Source: Quercus robur (taxonomy: Eukaryota; Streptophyta; Magnoliopsida; Fagales; Fagaceae). Taken from it: DNA of 64,000 nt. The notes beneath the pieces are model-generated. The model had not been told where the DNA came from. It did no database searches and saw nothing but the letters and a program-made list of their open reading frames with translations. The stretch spans positions 32,011,354-32,075,353 of the forward strand of contig NC_065536.1 in the NCBI RefSeq assembly GCF_932294415.1. Reading direction: 5' to 3'. Shown piece after piece: positions 46,198 to 59,527 of the stretch; the first letter of the stretch is position 1; each line of letters begins with the position of its first letter. The position numbers and the translations under genes are program-made.

Positions 46198-46345
46198 ATG
46201 TTGAGTTATTCTAACACACAATAATAAATAAATAAATAATAAATAATAAAATAAATGACATTAGGTGGAGTTAGAAGTCCAACGTGACAAGAGAAGTGAG
46301 AGATATACCCCCCTTGCATGCATGAATAATTTTTTGTGCCTAGAT

Positions 46346-46850
46346 TAAATTCCTTTCACATTTTTCCATTTTCTCCCCCACTTGCCCTAAAATCGAAGAT
46401 TTTCACTTAAATTCCTTACACATTTTTCCTCTTTCTCCCCCACTTGCCCCCTAAAATCGAAGATTTTCACTTTAGGCATGAATAGTCATAAATGTGACCT
46501 CACTTTAGGTCATCGTTTAAGGCACATGTCCATAAATGTTTATCATTCTACACACATCCTTTGTTTCCATAATCCCTCTAAGTCATTATCATCATGTCAT
46601 TTCCTTAACATGACACGCTAATCATAAGATGTAATCGTCCTAATCCCTATCCATGGTCAGGCTATATAGCAAGCAAGTCTATGTTAGGGTCTTAACTTAA
46701 GGCACATGTCCATAAATGTTTATCATTCTACATAACATCCTTTGTTTCCATAATCCCTCTAAGTCATTATCATCATGTCATATCCTTAACAGACACACTA
46801 ATCATAAAATGTAAACGTCCTAATCTTTATCCATGACTTAGGTTCACCAT
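46346..46850. repeat. Local tandem duplications
   Basis: A ~62-bp unit (CACATTTTTCC..CTCCCCCACTTGCCC..AAAATCGAAGATTTTCAC) occurs twice at about 46346-46470. A ~172-bp unit (AAGGCACATGTCCATAAATG through ATCATAAAATGTAA) occurs twice at about 46517-46680 and 46688-46850. No coding function is evident. Confidence 0.7.
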
Positions 46851-47374
46851 TCTAATTCAATATTTTCAAGCATGTATAAAAGGAGATTGTATCTCATGCA
46901 TCTACCACATATAAAATGGGACTCCAGGATTATTCTACGATCCTAATGGTGCCATATTCTCTTTTTCCATATAGGAAATCACCTAAAAAAATATAAAAAT
47001 AAAAATAAAAATAAAAAAGAAAAGAAAAAGAAAAAGAAAAAGAAAAGGAGGTTATCCACTCAAATATCTCCAAGTTTCCTAGCAGCATTGAGTCCATATA
47101 GTGGCATCAAGTCTATCCAATGACATTAAACTAACATGCACAGGACGCAACACTTATAGTCCTAAACAACCACTTCTATGTTAACTAGATATGTTTGTAC
47201 TTATCAAGAGTTTTGTAGTTTAGTGATATTGCATAATCTTCTTTATATATATATATATATATAAGGTAAATTTATGTATAGTTCTTTAGATGCAATATAT
47301 TAGATTTTCTAATTAAATTCAAATATAAAAACTGCATTAAATTTAATTGTTCTTGGAAAAGATAATATTGTTTG

Positions 47375-48160
47375 TGTAGGGACTGGATTCGAGCACTTCT
47401 TCTATTGGATGAGTGGACTCAAGCCCAACTATCCTAATACAATAAATTTATAGAGAATAGGTTTAAGAACTAGGTCTTAGTCAGAATTACAACAACTAGA
47501 CACGGTTATGTATGGATTGAATAACAATGATATAGACTAAAATATAAAATTCCGTCCTCGGGCACTTCATCCGAGGAACTTAGTGTTCTTCTTCTTTCTT
47601 CAGTGCTAGGTTACAAAGGTTTTCAAGATCATGCAGATTGCTACCGTTTTCTCCTTTCCTTTTCTCTCCCGATCCCCTATTCTTGGAGGATCTCTCACAT
47701 TATATATCTCCTTCCAATCGATCTTGGCCCTCCATCTGTTGATCATGCAAGTCCTTACTCGAATGCTCGTCCCATCAACCACCTTCCCAAACTTTCTGTG
47801 AGTTGCGGCAACCAAGACCGCACTGTTCAAGGGTCATTTCCTAATTAATGCGGCTAGAACGTTAGTTGGATGCATTTAATGCAGAAGTGACAGTTTCTCC
47901 TTGAATTGCTCCTACACCATACCCCCATGGGTGTCCTACTGTACTTGTCTTTTTTCTGGGGGGCCCTCTGGGAGGCTGCTTTTGATGGCGTGCCGTTATT
48001 TCCTTCTAGGATCTAGAATGCTGAGAACAGGATCGTTCTCGGCAAAGTTTCTAGGCTATTTGGGCTTTCTTTGTTCGTCCTCGGCCATTTCTTCCTCCTT
48101 AGCGTGGGCCTTGGGCTTAGTATAAAGTGGGCAGGGGTTGTCAAATTCTTTGGCCCCAAA
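47375..48160 (-). mobile_element. Solo LTR related to the 14.5-18.1 kb element, TSD GTTTG
   Basis: GTTTG flanks both sides (47370-47374 and 48161-48165). The left end TGTAGGGACTGGATTCG resembles TGTAAGGACACGATTCG of the 677-bp LTRs. The right part shares CTATTTGG.CTTT, TCCTCGGC, GGGCCTTGGGC and a GGCCCCA-type end with them. A single 786-bp LTR with intact target duplications and no internal region is the product of LTR-LTR recombination. Orientation is given as minus by analogy with the full element. Confidence 0.7.
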
Positions 48161-48165
48161 GTTTG

Positions 48166-49223
48166 TATTTTTTTTTTTTTTTCCTTTTTGGAGTAGAAGA
48201 CGAGAAATTTTATTGAATTAACTTCAAGATATTACTCTTCTATGAAAATAAAAATAAATAAATATAAAATAATAAAGAAAAATTTAATATATTACCTTAG
48301 TTGCCAAGGCAGCAAAAAAAGTTGAAGGTAAATCCACCAACCAAATCAAAACATCATTAGATATAAGGAATATATCATGTGTTCGAAATTATTTGGAGTA
48401 CCTAATATAAAGTACCTAAAAAACTGTATCTAAATTACACCCTATTAAGTTCAGCTCTAAGTCTATGCCATTTAGGCCATGAAATAATGCTTCGTACTAA
48501 AGAAAAACATGTGAGTTGTACATTTTACCTCTACTCCTAAGAAAGCCCAAAAATTGAGTGATGCTAAAACAGTTACAAATTTTATTACATAAGTCTTATA
48601 AATTGATATGTTATCAATCACAATAAGTAATTTAAATACCTTTTTTTTTTTGTTGAAGTGTCTTTAATCACATTTATTGCCACATTAGTTTGTAAAGTTT
48701 ATATAGTAACTTTAGCATTTTCTAAATTAAAAAACATTATATATATATATATATATATATAATTGATATAAATCCAACCCAATCACTATTAATTTTTTTT
48801 TTTTTTTTTTGAGCAGATCTATTAAGTAAAATAATTATATTAAAAAGTAAGAACAATGAATTTTAAATAATAAAAATTATTATATAAAATATTAACTTTA
48901 AAGTTATAGTCTATATTGACTTGATTGACTTATACAGTACCAACTACCAAGGCGAAAGACTTGATGTCTTGATTGTCACGATTGTAGAACTGACTAACCA
49001 ATTTGTTGTTATATACCAAGGTCTTAACCTTGATGTAAATGGAACCAGATTATAAACAAATGGATAGAAATCATAAATTACTTACACCAATCAACAAACC
49101 AATCCACAAGAAATTAGAATATTAATTTCTATCACGCTTACATCAATCTTCATGATCATGACTCTGAAAACATGTACAACATGGGCACCAAGTATCTTCT
49201 CCTTTATTTGACGTGAAAGATTT
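48166..49223. other. Intergenic, no gene seen
   Basis: AT-rich with poly(T) tracts (about 48170-48183, 48640-48650, 48795-48810) and a (TA)n run at about 48738-48762. No coding sequence or bounded transposon was recognised. Confidence 0.4.
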
Positions 49224-49444
49224 GGGGTCTGTTTGAATACTGCTTATTACTGAAAACTGAAAATACTGTAATAAAATAATTTTTAAATGTGTGAATAGTG
49301 CAGTGGAACCCAATTTTGAAATTGTTTTTCTTAAAAAATGTACTTGTGGGTCTCGTAAACAGTGCACGGGACCCACCATTTTTTTAACTAAATGCTAGAA
49401 TGCACGGAAAGAATGCACGTTTTCCATGCGTTCCAAATGCACAC
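49224..49444. mobile_element. Probable short MITE
   Basis: The left end GGGTCTGTTTGAATACTG and the complement of the right end (GTGTGCATTTGGAACGC) are weakly similar. The interior (CAGTGGAACCC, GTGCACGGGACCCACC) is of a type I associate with abundant MITEs in woody eudicots. No target duplication was confirmed. Confidence 0.35.
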
Positions 49445-50911
49445 TTGATATAAAAGAACACGTGGTCAAGTGAAAGTGAGGGTGACCATATGCAATATGT
49501 TTTGATGCCCTTTCTATAGAGGAAGAACCAACTGATTGATCTATCTCCTCTATCATTTGTAATGCTTTTGATTTAAGTATATCTTTTGTTAGTTGCGAGT
49601 TTTGTTGGATTAAGAGATCTCTAAACTCAGCAGCTCATTTTGCTACTAAACATACTATTGCTTTTAAAGTAAGTTTCTCTTGTAATAATTGTAATTAGCC
49701 TTTCTTTTTCATTTTTTTCCTGCTTAGTCTTTAATGAAATGGCAATTTATCAAAAAAAAAAGATTGAGAATAGGGCAAAAACAAGGGGCCGTTTGGTAAC
49801 GTTGTTTGTATTTTTTGAAAATATATGTGGGTGAAAAAGTGTGTAAAAATGCGTGTAATGTTTAAAAACTGAAAACATGTGTTTAAACACATGTACCCAA
49901 TAGGCTGGAACACACCTAAAACCTATTTTACTTTATAACATCCATGGCTGCCTACTATCTATAATACATAGATTTATTCTTTTTCATTTTTAGTAGATTT
50001 AAATTTCAGAAGCTTTACTTTCCAACATTCATACCTACCAAACATATGTGTAATAGGTTGTGTATACAAATTTAGTCTTTTCCATTTTCAGTAGATTTAA
50101 GTTTTGAAGGAAAAATATCCAATTGGAAAAAATTTACCTCCAATGGTTTGGAGGAAAAATTCTTCCATCCCACTAATGACAATTAATAAAACTATAATAA
50201 ATAATAATAAAAAAAAAAAGCACTTTTAATCATATGACCAACTTAATAAATCATGTGATAAATCTATGAAATTAAGAATTTTGAACCCAAAGTTCACTTG
50301 CCAATTACCATGTTTGCCCCCCAACCCACTACATGAAAATTAATAAAACCATCAAAATATACTTTCATGTAACCTATTTAATGAATTATGTGATAAATTC
50401 ATTAAACCATGAATTTTGAACCCAAAGTTCTCTTGCCAAGTACCTTGTTTGCCCATGAAAGCCTTATCCCTATCCATGAGGACCTTGACAGTCATTGCAG
50501 TCATGTAAGATTGTGTTTTTTATTTATTTATTTATTTATTTGTGTTGCTAATTTTAATAGGAGGAGGTGGGATCAACCCTGTGACAAGAGAAAGAGAAGG
50601 GATTAGGAAGTGTAAGGCCATTTAGCATGGTAGCTTCGTCTGTTGCTAGTTGCTACTTCCTAACTTGGTCAATCTAAAAATTTATTCTGTAGAGTCAGTG
50701 TGCATCTTCTAGGATTAATTCACAAGTTATGGGTAGTTTGGTCTGGGTGGAAATTCTCCAAGTCACCCTCTCTCCTTACCCATTTCAACCCTCCAATGAG
50801 AAGCACAAAAACGTTGTCTTTAGTTGCCATTATTGTATTGATATAAATTATGTAAATTAGCATAGGATTTATCAGCAGAATCCTCAACAAGGCCAAAAAA
50901 TCGATAAACAA

Positions 50912-50943
<32 letters not shown>

Positions 50944-51136
50944 CTGTTTGGTTTTTGACAATATGACTCATGCAGGGAGCATCAATGACCAACTAATAAT
51001 ACCCATAGTACATATCATGCTTTGAAATCTGGGGCATTCTTGAAGCATACTCATTATTCATATCATTCTTTGAAATCTGAGGCACAGCTGAGCCATACTT
51101 AAACGACTCATGGTCCCACAAGTAATGATAGACCCA
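49445..51136. other. Intergenic DNA
   Basis: No gene is visible. GGGGCCGTTTGGTAACG near 49794 looks like a transposon terminus, but its partner was not found. Two related ~110-bp blocks (TTGAACCCAAAGTTC, CTTGCCAA, TGTTTGCCC) lie near 50281 and 50416. A run of about 34 T lies at 50910-50943. Confidence 0.4.
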
Positions 51137-54100
51137 CTAATCAAACTTAATAGACCCATAAATGTGATGGACAAAGAGCAAAGAGGCAAGATAATCCACG
51201 GTCCCAAGCATTAGGAAGATGCTATAGCAGATGCAGGACATGTATCCAAAGAAGAACGAGGTTTGCAACAAACCGGACATATTTGTTAGTGCATAGTAAT
51301 AATGAATGCAGTAGCCAAAAACGTACAAACCTGTTGATCCACCACAAAGAAAGGTCCTGAGAAAGATTCATATACATACTCTGATCAGTTAATAAAACTA
51401 GCACTGAAAGCTCTCATTCAAGCTCAAGAAATTTCCTAGATAGACATAAAAAATTTTAAAATGTAGAAGGTTCTAGTAAAGCATAAGCAATAGATTAGTA
51501 GATAAACCTATGGTCCAAAGATGCAGCATCCAGATTAACAAAATGTGAGATAGGTTGGATACAGGAAGAATACCAATATTAACAGTTGAGACAACATTTG
51601 ATGGTACGACAAAAGACCATTTCAAGTAGGCATTTACACTATTTTAGCAGAAATTAGTATCACTTACAACATCAGTAGGCCCAGTACAATTAAATACCAA
51701 CAATAATCTAGTGCCTGATCAAGATAAAGGGTGCACAAAAGACTACACAAAATCAAAACATAATAAGGAACTACTAGTCGTAAATATAAACTAAGCTAGG
51801 TATTGAGGGACTTCAATTGCAAAAGATCAGTGATACAACAGAATCGACACTCATTCATAATTTATATATCAGTTCATCTGACACTAATTCAGTGATAAGA
51901 TTTCTTCTAATGCAATGTAAAAAACTTTGGAACTTATACACCATAGTGCAATTCTTAGCATTCCCTTATGAAAGAGCAAACAAATGCTTTACCGTACAGT
52001 TTTCAAGAGGCTGCGGATCTACCACTTACAATATAGTTTGCAACTGCATGACTTCCACAGTTGTACTTTTAGTGTCTTGAATAAAATATTATTCATTAAA
52101 AAAAATTTACATTTTACTGTGTGTCACAAGAAGTACAAGAAATCTAGCTAATTGGTCCAGAAAGTTTGGGCAGGATTTGTTTTAAGTTATCGATTTCTTC
52201 ATGATCCTTGCTACATCTGTTGTTGTATTCCCAAAGAGATACATGGACTGATGAATAAGATAAGTTTTTGTTTGGATCTATTCTTTCAGTGCAATAAAAA
52301 AAAAAAAAAATTGCAACAGTAACAAATGACTATATGATAAACATGTATGTGTACCTCCACCACCATTGATGATCTTCAGCAGCAAGCTGAAAGAAGGTCA
52401 AAGCCACAGTAACCAAAGCAGTGACAATCAGAAGAATAACGAAGACAACAACTATGATGCTGTTTATGTTGTAGAACTTGTAACCCCAGATACTAGAACA
52501 CCCCTGTACTGTACCAGCAGGATGGTGGAATTTCTCTTGGGAACTTTGTGGTGAGGCAAGGAGCCTGAAACTCGACTTTCCAATTTTCTCCAACAGTCTT
52601 ACCCAAAATGAACAATGGAAATGCAACAAACATCCATAAAACAACTATTAGCAAGATTGTTCCAAAGCTGTAGTTACTTTGTAAGAAATTGCAACCATAT
52701 TAAGTAAACAGAATGTAAACAGCAGAGGACCATAAGAAAGGCATCCCGTGAGCAACAGATTCCTTGCCTGTCAGGTCAAAATTCAGGAAAACTAATCAAT
52801 TTTTTTTTTTTTTTTTTTTTGAGAAGAATTAGTAGTTAAGTTAGAATTAGAACACAGGGATTTGGGTAGTGTACTAACGGCTTATTGAGACTAAACTGTG
52901 ACCACAGGAAAACTAATATGCACACAATTGGTTTAAAGTTTTGGTTATATGTTTATATGTATTTTTGTTAAATTATGCACACAATTCATTAAATCATTTT
53001 ACTAAAATTTAATGAAGCATTTTGCTTCCTTGAAAATCATACAATACAAATATCCATGGTGATGGTATCAAATTTTCAAATAACTGGTTAAACGGCCAGA
53101 GTAAAATAATTATAAAAAGTTTTAAATGATCTATCTATACAAAATATTATTATTTTATTCTAAAAATCAAAGGAGTAATTTTTTCATATAGTGGAAATTA
53201 TATGAAGGATTTTTTTTTTTTTCATAAATGAAATAAGTCATTCCTAATAGCAAAATAAATAAAATAAATAAAAAAAGATAGAAAATGGAAAGAAAAATAA
53301 GAATTAAAAAAATTGTTTGAAATTAAAATTAACAGATAATTTTTTATTTAATGGATTAACCAAAATCTTTTATTTTAAGATTGTTTTAATCATTGTAAAT
53401 ATGGGTTTTGTCTCTATATGTTTAGTACAATTCTCCAATACCGTAAGTTGGAAAGTGAGACGTTGCATATCTGCGACGAGAAGTAAAATTCTCTAACGGT
53501 TTTCTAGCTCAATGACACTTATCCATGCACTTACGTTTTGTACGTTTGACTCGTCTCTTCTTTTCTCTAAAAAGAGGGAAGAAATATATTCCTTCCATAT
53601 GTGAGGGTGCTAATGTCTATTCTTAGGAAAAATTGAATATTTAGCTTTTATTGTTGTGTTTGCAATTTGTGTATTTTTGTTTTGTATTCATTGAATGCTC
53701 TTTTAGTTACACCAAGAGGCTCGTAATTCTTTTTTGATTTTGTTTCCTAAAAAATGTCTTATAATTCATTCGGCATTTTTTGATGTTTTAAACTAAAAAC
53801 TTAGGCAGTTTCATTAATATATATATATATATATATATTTATCAGTACAGACCTAATTTGTTCCTTCAAGTTGACAATAAGAAAAGGTTGATGTATATGA
53901 TTATATGTATTTTTGTTAAAATTATGCACACAATTCATTAAATCATTTTTCTAAAATTTAATGAAGCATTTTGCTTCCTTGAAAATCATACAATACAAAT
54001 ATCCATGGCGATGGTATCAAATTTTCAAATAACTGGTTAAACGGCCAGAGTAAAATAATTATAAAAAATTTTAAATGGTCTATCTATACAAAATATTATA

Positions 54101-54955
54101 TTTTTATTCTAAAAATCAAAGGAGTAATTTTTTCATATAGTGGAAATTATATGAAGGAATTTTTTTTTTTCATAAATGAAATAAGTCATTCACAATAGCA
54201 AAATAAAAATAAAAATAAAAATAAAAAAGATAGAAAATAGAATTAAAAAATAAGAATTAAAATAATTGTTTGAAATTAAAATTAACAGATAATTTTTTAT
54301 TTAATGGATTAACCAAAATCTTTTATTTTAAGATTATTTTAATCATTGTAAATATGGGTTTTGTCTCTATATGTTTAGTATAATTCTCCAATACCGTAAG
54401 TTGGGAAGTGAGACGTTTCATATCTGGGACGAGAAGTAAAATTCTCTGACAGTTTTCTAGCTCAATGGCACTTATCCATACACTTACGTCTTGTATGTTT
54501 GACTCGTCTCTACTTTTCTCTAAAAAGAGGGAAGAAATATATTCCTTCCATATGTGAGGGTGCTAATGTTTATTCTTAGGAAAAATTGAGTATTTAGCTT
54601 TTTTTGTAGTGTTTACAATTTGTGTATTTTTGTTTTGTATTCATTGAATACTCTTTTAGTTAAGCCAAGAGGCTCGTAATTCTTTTTTGATTTTGTTTCC
54701 TAAAAAAAAGTCTTATAATTCATTCGGCATTTTCTAATGTTTTAAACTAAAAACTTAGGCAATTTCATTAAAAAAATATACCAGTACAGACCCAATTTGT
54801 TCCTTCAAGTTAACAATAAGAAAAGGTTGATGCGTATGCTGCAACTCCATATGTAACTGCATATATGACCACCAATGCTGTCAATAGGTTTCTCGGTCAT
54901 ATTGATAAAATATACCAACCAATCCGAGTATCAAAATTAGTTCAGTACTGAAAAT
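51137..54955 (-). pseudogene. Decayed TMN paralogue
   Basis: Read on the minus strand, 51356-51137 is a complete equivalent of the last TMN exon, also 220 bp (STGLYVFGYC .. MSGLLQTSFFFGYM .. GSIKFD, stop). It keeps the C-terminal K-x-D signal. 52767-52355 matches exon 6 (ARNLLLTGC .. FFQLAAEDHQWWW) with proper AG and GT borders. It is 413 bp instead of 485: the LPQMAMAGFLPFSAIYIELY block is missing and the frame is broken there. At about 54955-54810 an exon-5 remnant (LVGIFYQYDR .. VVIYAV) is frameshifted and has a stop. Upstream exons are absent; a gypsy LTR begins at 55064. Residue differences from the intact gene are many, so it is an old paralogue, not a recent copy. Confidence 0.85.
52946..54838. 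repeat. Two ~950-bp tandem repeats inside the TMN pseudogene
   Basis: Sequence from about 52946 to 53899 is repeated at about 53900-54838. Shared text includes AATTATGCACACAATTCATT, AAATAACTGGTTAAACGGCC and CCAATACCGTAAGTTGG, with small indels. Each unit ends with the border of the exon-5 remnant (TTTGTTCCTTCAAGTT), so the duplication copied intron plus an exon edge. Confidence 0.8.
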
Positions 54956-55063
54956 GCTAACAGAAAAAAGTTAACAAAAAAATTATCAATGTACTCATCT
55001 TAAGGACGTAGTTGAATACTTAAATACTTACAAGACAAGACTAAAGAGGGTAAAAATATAGCC

Positions 55064-55593
55064 TGATGGACCTCCTTTAAATGGGCCTGACGGATCCATG
55101 TCCGTGGGCTGATAGAGGGCAAGCCCAACTTGTGCAAAGGCCTGTTATGGGTAAATCCAGCAAAAACTCTAGATGGAAAATACTTGCGACACACACTTAA
55201 TCACCACAGAATCCCAAGGTAAATGGAGTCCTAGCATGAAGAGGATTCCGGAAGATACACGTGTTGATGAAGATCTTCTCTACAAGGAAATGTCTTGTCC
55301 ATCACGTTTGGGACTATTTAAGAGGATTCCTATAAGGAAAAGACTTCTATACCAAGAAAGAGATGCCAACCTTCTACTACTATAAAAGCCTCAATATCCT
55401 CACAAATCGAGGTACGCATAATTTACCCTTCTTTAGCACTCTAGAGTTGTGAGAATAGTTCTAACTTGACATTCGGAGGATATTCGACCAGCACCACACT
55501 GGTGCTCTCTGTTAGGTCTTCTCTCTTTTCTGTGCAGATATTGTTACGAGCGTGCGAGGATCGTGTAGCTCACTAGTGATATTTACGGCATCA
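55064..55593 (+). repeat. 5' LTR of gypsy element
   Basis: 530 bp with inverted ends TGATG..CATCA. It includes the TATA box near 55379-55390 and is followed by TCAG and the primer-binding site. The partner LTR is outside the window, so its length is inferred from the ends. Confidence 0.7.
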
Positions 55594-55597
55594 TCAG

Positions 55598-55615
55598 TTG
55601 GCGCCGTCTGTGGGG
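55598..55615 (+). promoter_or_regulatory. Primer-binding site of gypsy element
   Basis: TTGGCGCCGTCTGTGGGG follows the LTR by 4 bp. Its first part matches the expected complement of tRNA-Asp. The same text in reverse complement identifies the orientation of the element at 14543-18127. Confidence 0.75.
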
Positions 55616-55672
55616 ATAGTATCATAACTGCAACTTGTAGGCCATACAAACGCTACCCGGGCAAAGGGCTAC

Positions 55673-56933
55673 ATGGTACTTACACGCTCGATGGCGACCA
55701 CCAACAACGTTCAGGAAGACAAGCCACAACCTACTACCCTGGAGAGACAAGTCCTAACCCTTACAGCGGCAGTGGAGTGCTTCACCAGACAAAACCAAAC
55801 CCTAGAGGAATAACTGCAACAAAAGAACGCAGCGATGGGAAACTAAGAAGAAGATCAAGAAGGTGCTAGTGCTGATCGCAGGAACCAGGAGAGACCGGAG
55901 GGTAGTAACGCCCCAAGTAGACCGGAGTGACAAAACATAAGCCTCCCAACCCTTATGGATATGGCTCCACCTATTGTTGCGGAGATGCAAGCAATGAAGG
56001 AGCAGACGGAAGTTATGATGAACACCCTCAAGGGACGAGTATCCAGCGATCTTGACTACCTAGTCAACCGAACCAACTCACTGTTCACTGCCTCCGTCAA
56101 TTGCTTTCCTCTGCCGCATAAATTCCGCATGCCACATATAAACAGTTACAACGGAGTCAAGGATCCTCTAGATTACCTGGAGACCTTCAAGACCTTGATG
56201 CACTTTCAAGAAGTTATAGACGAAATCATGTGTAGGCCCTTCCCTACAACGCTGAATGGTGCTGCGAGAATTTGGTTCAGTCGGTTAACGCCTAGCTCTA
56301 ACATTACTTTCAAGGAGCTGAGTGCCCAGTTCACTTTGCACTTCATTGGAGGGCACAAATACAAGAAGTCAACTGCATGTTTGATGAACATTAAGCAGCG
56401 AAAGGACGAGACGCTGAGGTCCTACATAACCCGTTTCAATAAAGAGGCCCTCTCAATTGACCAGGCGGATGACAAGATACTCGTGGCAGCATTCACTAAT
56501 GGGTTATGAAAGGGTATGTTCCTATTTTCTGTGTACAAGAACGATCCAAAGACCATGTCGGATGTGCTTTATAGGGCCACCAAGTATATGAATGTGGAAG
56601 ACACACTACTGACCTGCGAGGATAAGCCCAGAAAAAGGGAAAGACAGGAGGACACACGGTAGGATAAGGGGTGCAAAGTGGTTAGGACCGGAGAAAGATG
56701 GGATGATAGACGCTCCAAACCCCCCACTGGGAGGTTCACAAGCTTCACCCCATTAACTGCTCCAATAGATCAGGTCTTGATGCAGATCAAAGATGAAGGA
56801 ACCTTGACGTTCCCCAGCAAGTTGAAGGGAGATCCTAGCAAGAGGTCAAGGGACAAGTACTGTCGCTTCCATCGAGACCACGGGCACGACACAGTTGACT
56901 GCTACGATCTAAAACAGCAGATAGAGGCCCTTA
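55673..56933 (+). pseudogene. Gypsy gag, broken and split by CACTA insertion
   Basis: One frame runs from ATG 55673 (MVLTRSMATTNN) through the capsid-like part (PLDYLETFKTLMHF, AARIWFSRL, ELSAQFTLHFIGG, TLRSYITRFNKEAL) to the Cys/His motif CRFHRDHGHDTVDCYDLK and QQIEAL, where the CACTA element begins. Stops in this frame (about 55817, 55856, 55928, 56507 and 56660) are readable as C-to-T changes of CAA, CAG or CGA. One exception may come from GAA or CAA. The protein formed the capsid of the particle when intact. Confidence 0.8.
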
Positions 56934-57889
56934 CACTACAAAAAAGATTGCTATTTGCGATGAAACTTTTTCGACGACTACAAAAAGCTGTCGGAAAAAC
57001 TAGCTTTTTCGATGGCAAGTATCTTCGTCGACAATTACTCGTCAAATATTAAAACATTTGTAACGGCAAAATAAGTCTGTCGAAAATGCCTATTATTTTT
57101 GTCGAAAATATGATTTTTTTTGGAGGGAAGTGTTCCCACCTTACTTTTTGCGATGGAATAAAAATATTTGTCGCTAATAAAGTATTATTTATGACGACCG
57201 GAGAAAAACCGTCGGAACTATTAACACTTGTGACAGCTATCATGCATCAAAAATACCAAAAATATTTTTTTAATGGTGTTTGTATGTGTGACAAACATTC
57301 TTCCATCATAAATATAAAAGAGAATATTAGTGATAGACATAAAGCCATCGAAAATGGTAAAATATTTTGGAGGGAAAATCCCCCCCTTAGTTTTCACATT
57401 TGTGATGACATTTATCCATCACAATTATTAATTTTTATTTTTCTAATTGAGTTTGTATTTGCGACGAACATGTTGACCATTGTAAATAGTTAATTTGTTT
57501 TCAAAGAAAGAATGTATTAGTGATGGACTTGGATCCCTCGCAATAAATAAGATTTGCGATGTACCTAAGCCGTCGACAATGATAATTTTTTCAAAGGGGG
57601 AATTCATGCCCTTATTTTTCATGTGTTTAACGTTTTTTTTTTCTTTTTTTCCAACACTATATATTGCATTTGTTATTTGCAACGAACATGTTGGTTGTCA
57701 TTAATAGTTAAAATTTTCTTAAGAAAAGAAAGTACTAGTAACGGTAAGGTAAATCTGTCACAATAAAGGTTATTTCCAACATACATATGGCCATAAAAAA
57801 TGGTTATTTTCTTTGAATGATGAATTTTCCTCAATCTTAATTTTAAAAGCTGCTTAAAAACATCTTTCAAGACCCTCCAAGTACTTAAG

Positions 57890-58560
57890 GGCTATTTTGG
57901 TCATTTTAAAGGTAAAAGGTATTTTGATCATCTTAAAGGTTTGAGGGGCACTTTGGTCATTTTGTAGGTTTTGGGTTGTGTTTTGGTTATTTTAGAAGTT
58001 TATGGGTATTTTGGTCATCTCCTAGCTTTGATGGCGTATTTCAGCCATTTTGGATGGTTGGATTGTGTCAATAGGGTTAATCAAAGTTTCCCATTAGGTG
58101 GGTACAACAATATGTGTCTATCATGCAACCAGATAGAGATCCAAAATTTGACCATTGGATTGGAAGAATGTGGTGAACTATTTGTGTTTGTAAATTACAG
58201 TGACAATCAGACGGCCAGATTGTGAGAATAGAGTAGTCAAATCTTGCAAAAATTCGTCAAAGACTATTAAACTTGTTCAATCTTTGGTCAAACTTCAAAG
58301 TTGGTTCTAGGACCACTAGATTTGATCAAATTACGTTGATCAGGGAGGATTTAATTGGGTTTTAGGTATTAGTTAATGTTTTAAGGTTTTCTTGTTTTTT
58401 ATGTTTTTATCAGTTTCAAGTTTTAAAATAGCAAAACAAGGTAGTCAAAAGTCACATACAAATCCATTATGGTCATTTTGTAGATTTTGGGTTGTGTTTT
58501 TTAGATCATTTTCTCAATTCTTAGTAATGTTTATAGAGTATATAACTATCTTGAAAGAGT
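57890..58560. repeat. Degenerate short repeats inside the CACTA element
   Basis: A phrase of the type TTTTGGTCATTTTGTAGGTTT recurs about seven times at roughly 29-30 bp spacing between 57890 and 58050, and once more near 58470. Non-coding. Function unknown. Confidence 0.5.
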
Positions 58561-59365
58561 ATTGAATATTTTTAGTAATTGAAGTTTCATGATAAGTGGA
58601 TACAACAACACGCTTCCATCTTATGCCATAATCCGATTTAAAATTTGACCATTGGATTGAAAGAGTGTGATAAAATATTTTTTTTGATGAACTTTGAGCT
58701 CAATCAAACAGTTGGATTGTGAGAATGTGACCAATCAAAATTTTTTGATGTGTTGATATAATGACACATGTCCATAATGTTCTAGACAGAAATCTAAAAT
58801 CTAACCGTTGGATTGGAATAGTGTAATGATATATTGGTGTTTGTAAAGTATGACAAAAATCACATGGTTGGATTGTGAAAAATGAGTAGTCAAAGTTTAC
58901 AAAACTTGGTCAAAATTAGTCAATATTTGGTCAAACATGGTCAACATTGAAGTTGGGTCTATGGCCTATTGGAAAACTGAAAAATTGTGGGTACATAATA
59001 AGTAATCCATTCACTACATCTACATCTTCATTTCTTAAATCATTCACAAGTCACATTCACATTCAAGCTTTGGACGATGTGAAGAATGTCTCTCATCTCT
59101 CTTCCTATTTTAAATTGAGATATTGAATTAATAAACAATCTATCTTCTTTTATCAAAAAAGAAATCTTGATGTAAAAAAAAAATTGCAAAAAGTGAGATT
59201 TCATAGTGTTTCCATCTTTTATTAATAATAATAATAATAATAAAAAGTGATATTTCAAAGTGACAAAAAAAAAAAAAAAGTGGCGTGGTTGTCATAAATG
59301 AAATAAATAGTTTTGTTATAAAAATAAATAAAGTTATATTGATTTAAAACAAACCCAGCCATGCC

Positions 59366-59397
<32 letters not shown>

Positions 59398-59527
59398 TTA
59401 TAAAAAAGAAAACCCCACAATATATTTTTTATCTTTTAGTTAAAAAAAAAAAAAAAAAAAAGAGAGAGGAAAAGACAAAACCCTAGCTCCCTAGCAATCT
59501 CCCTCTCCCTTTCACTAAAAAAGAAGA

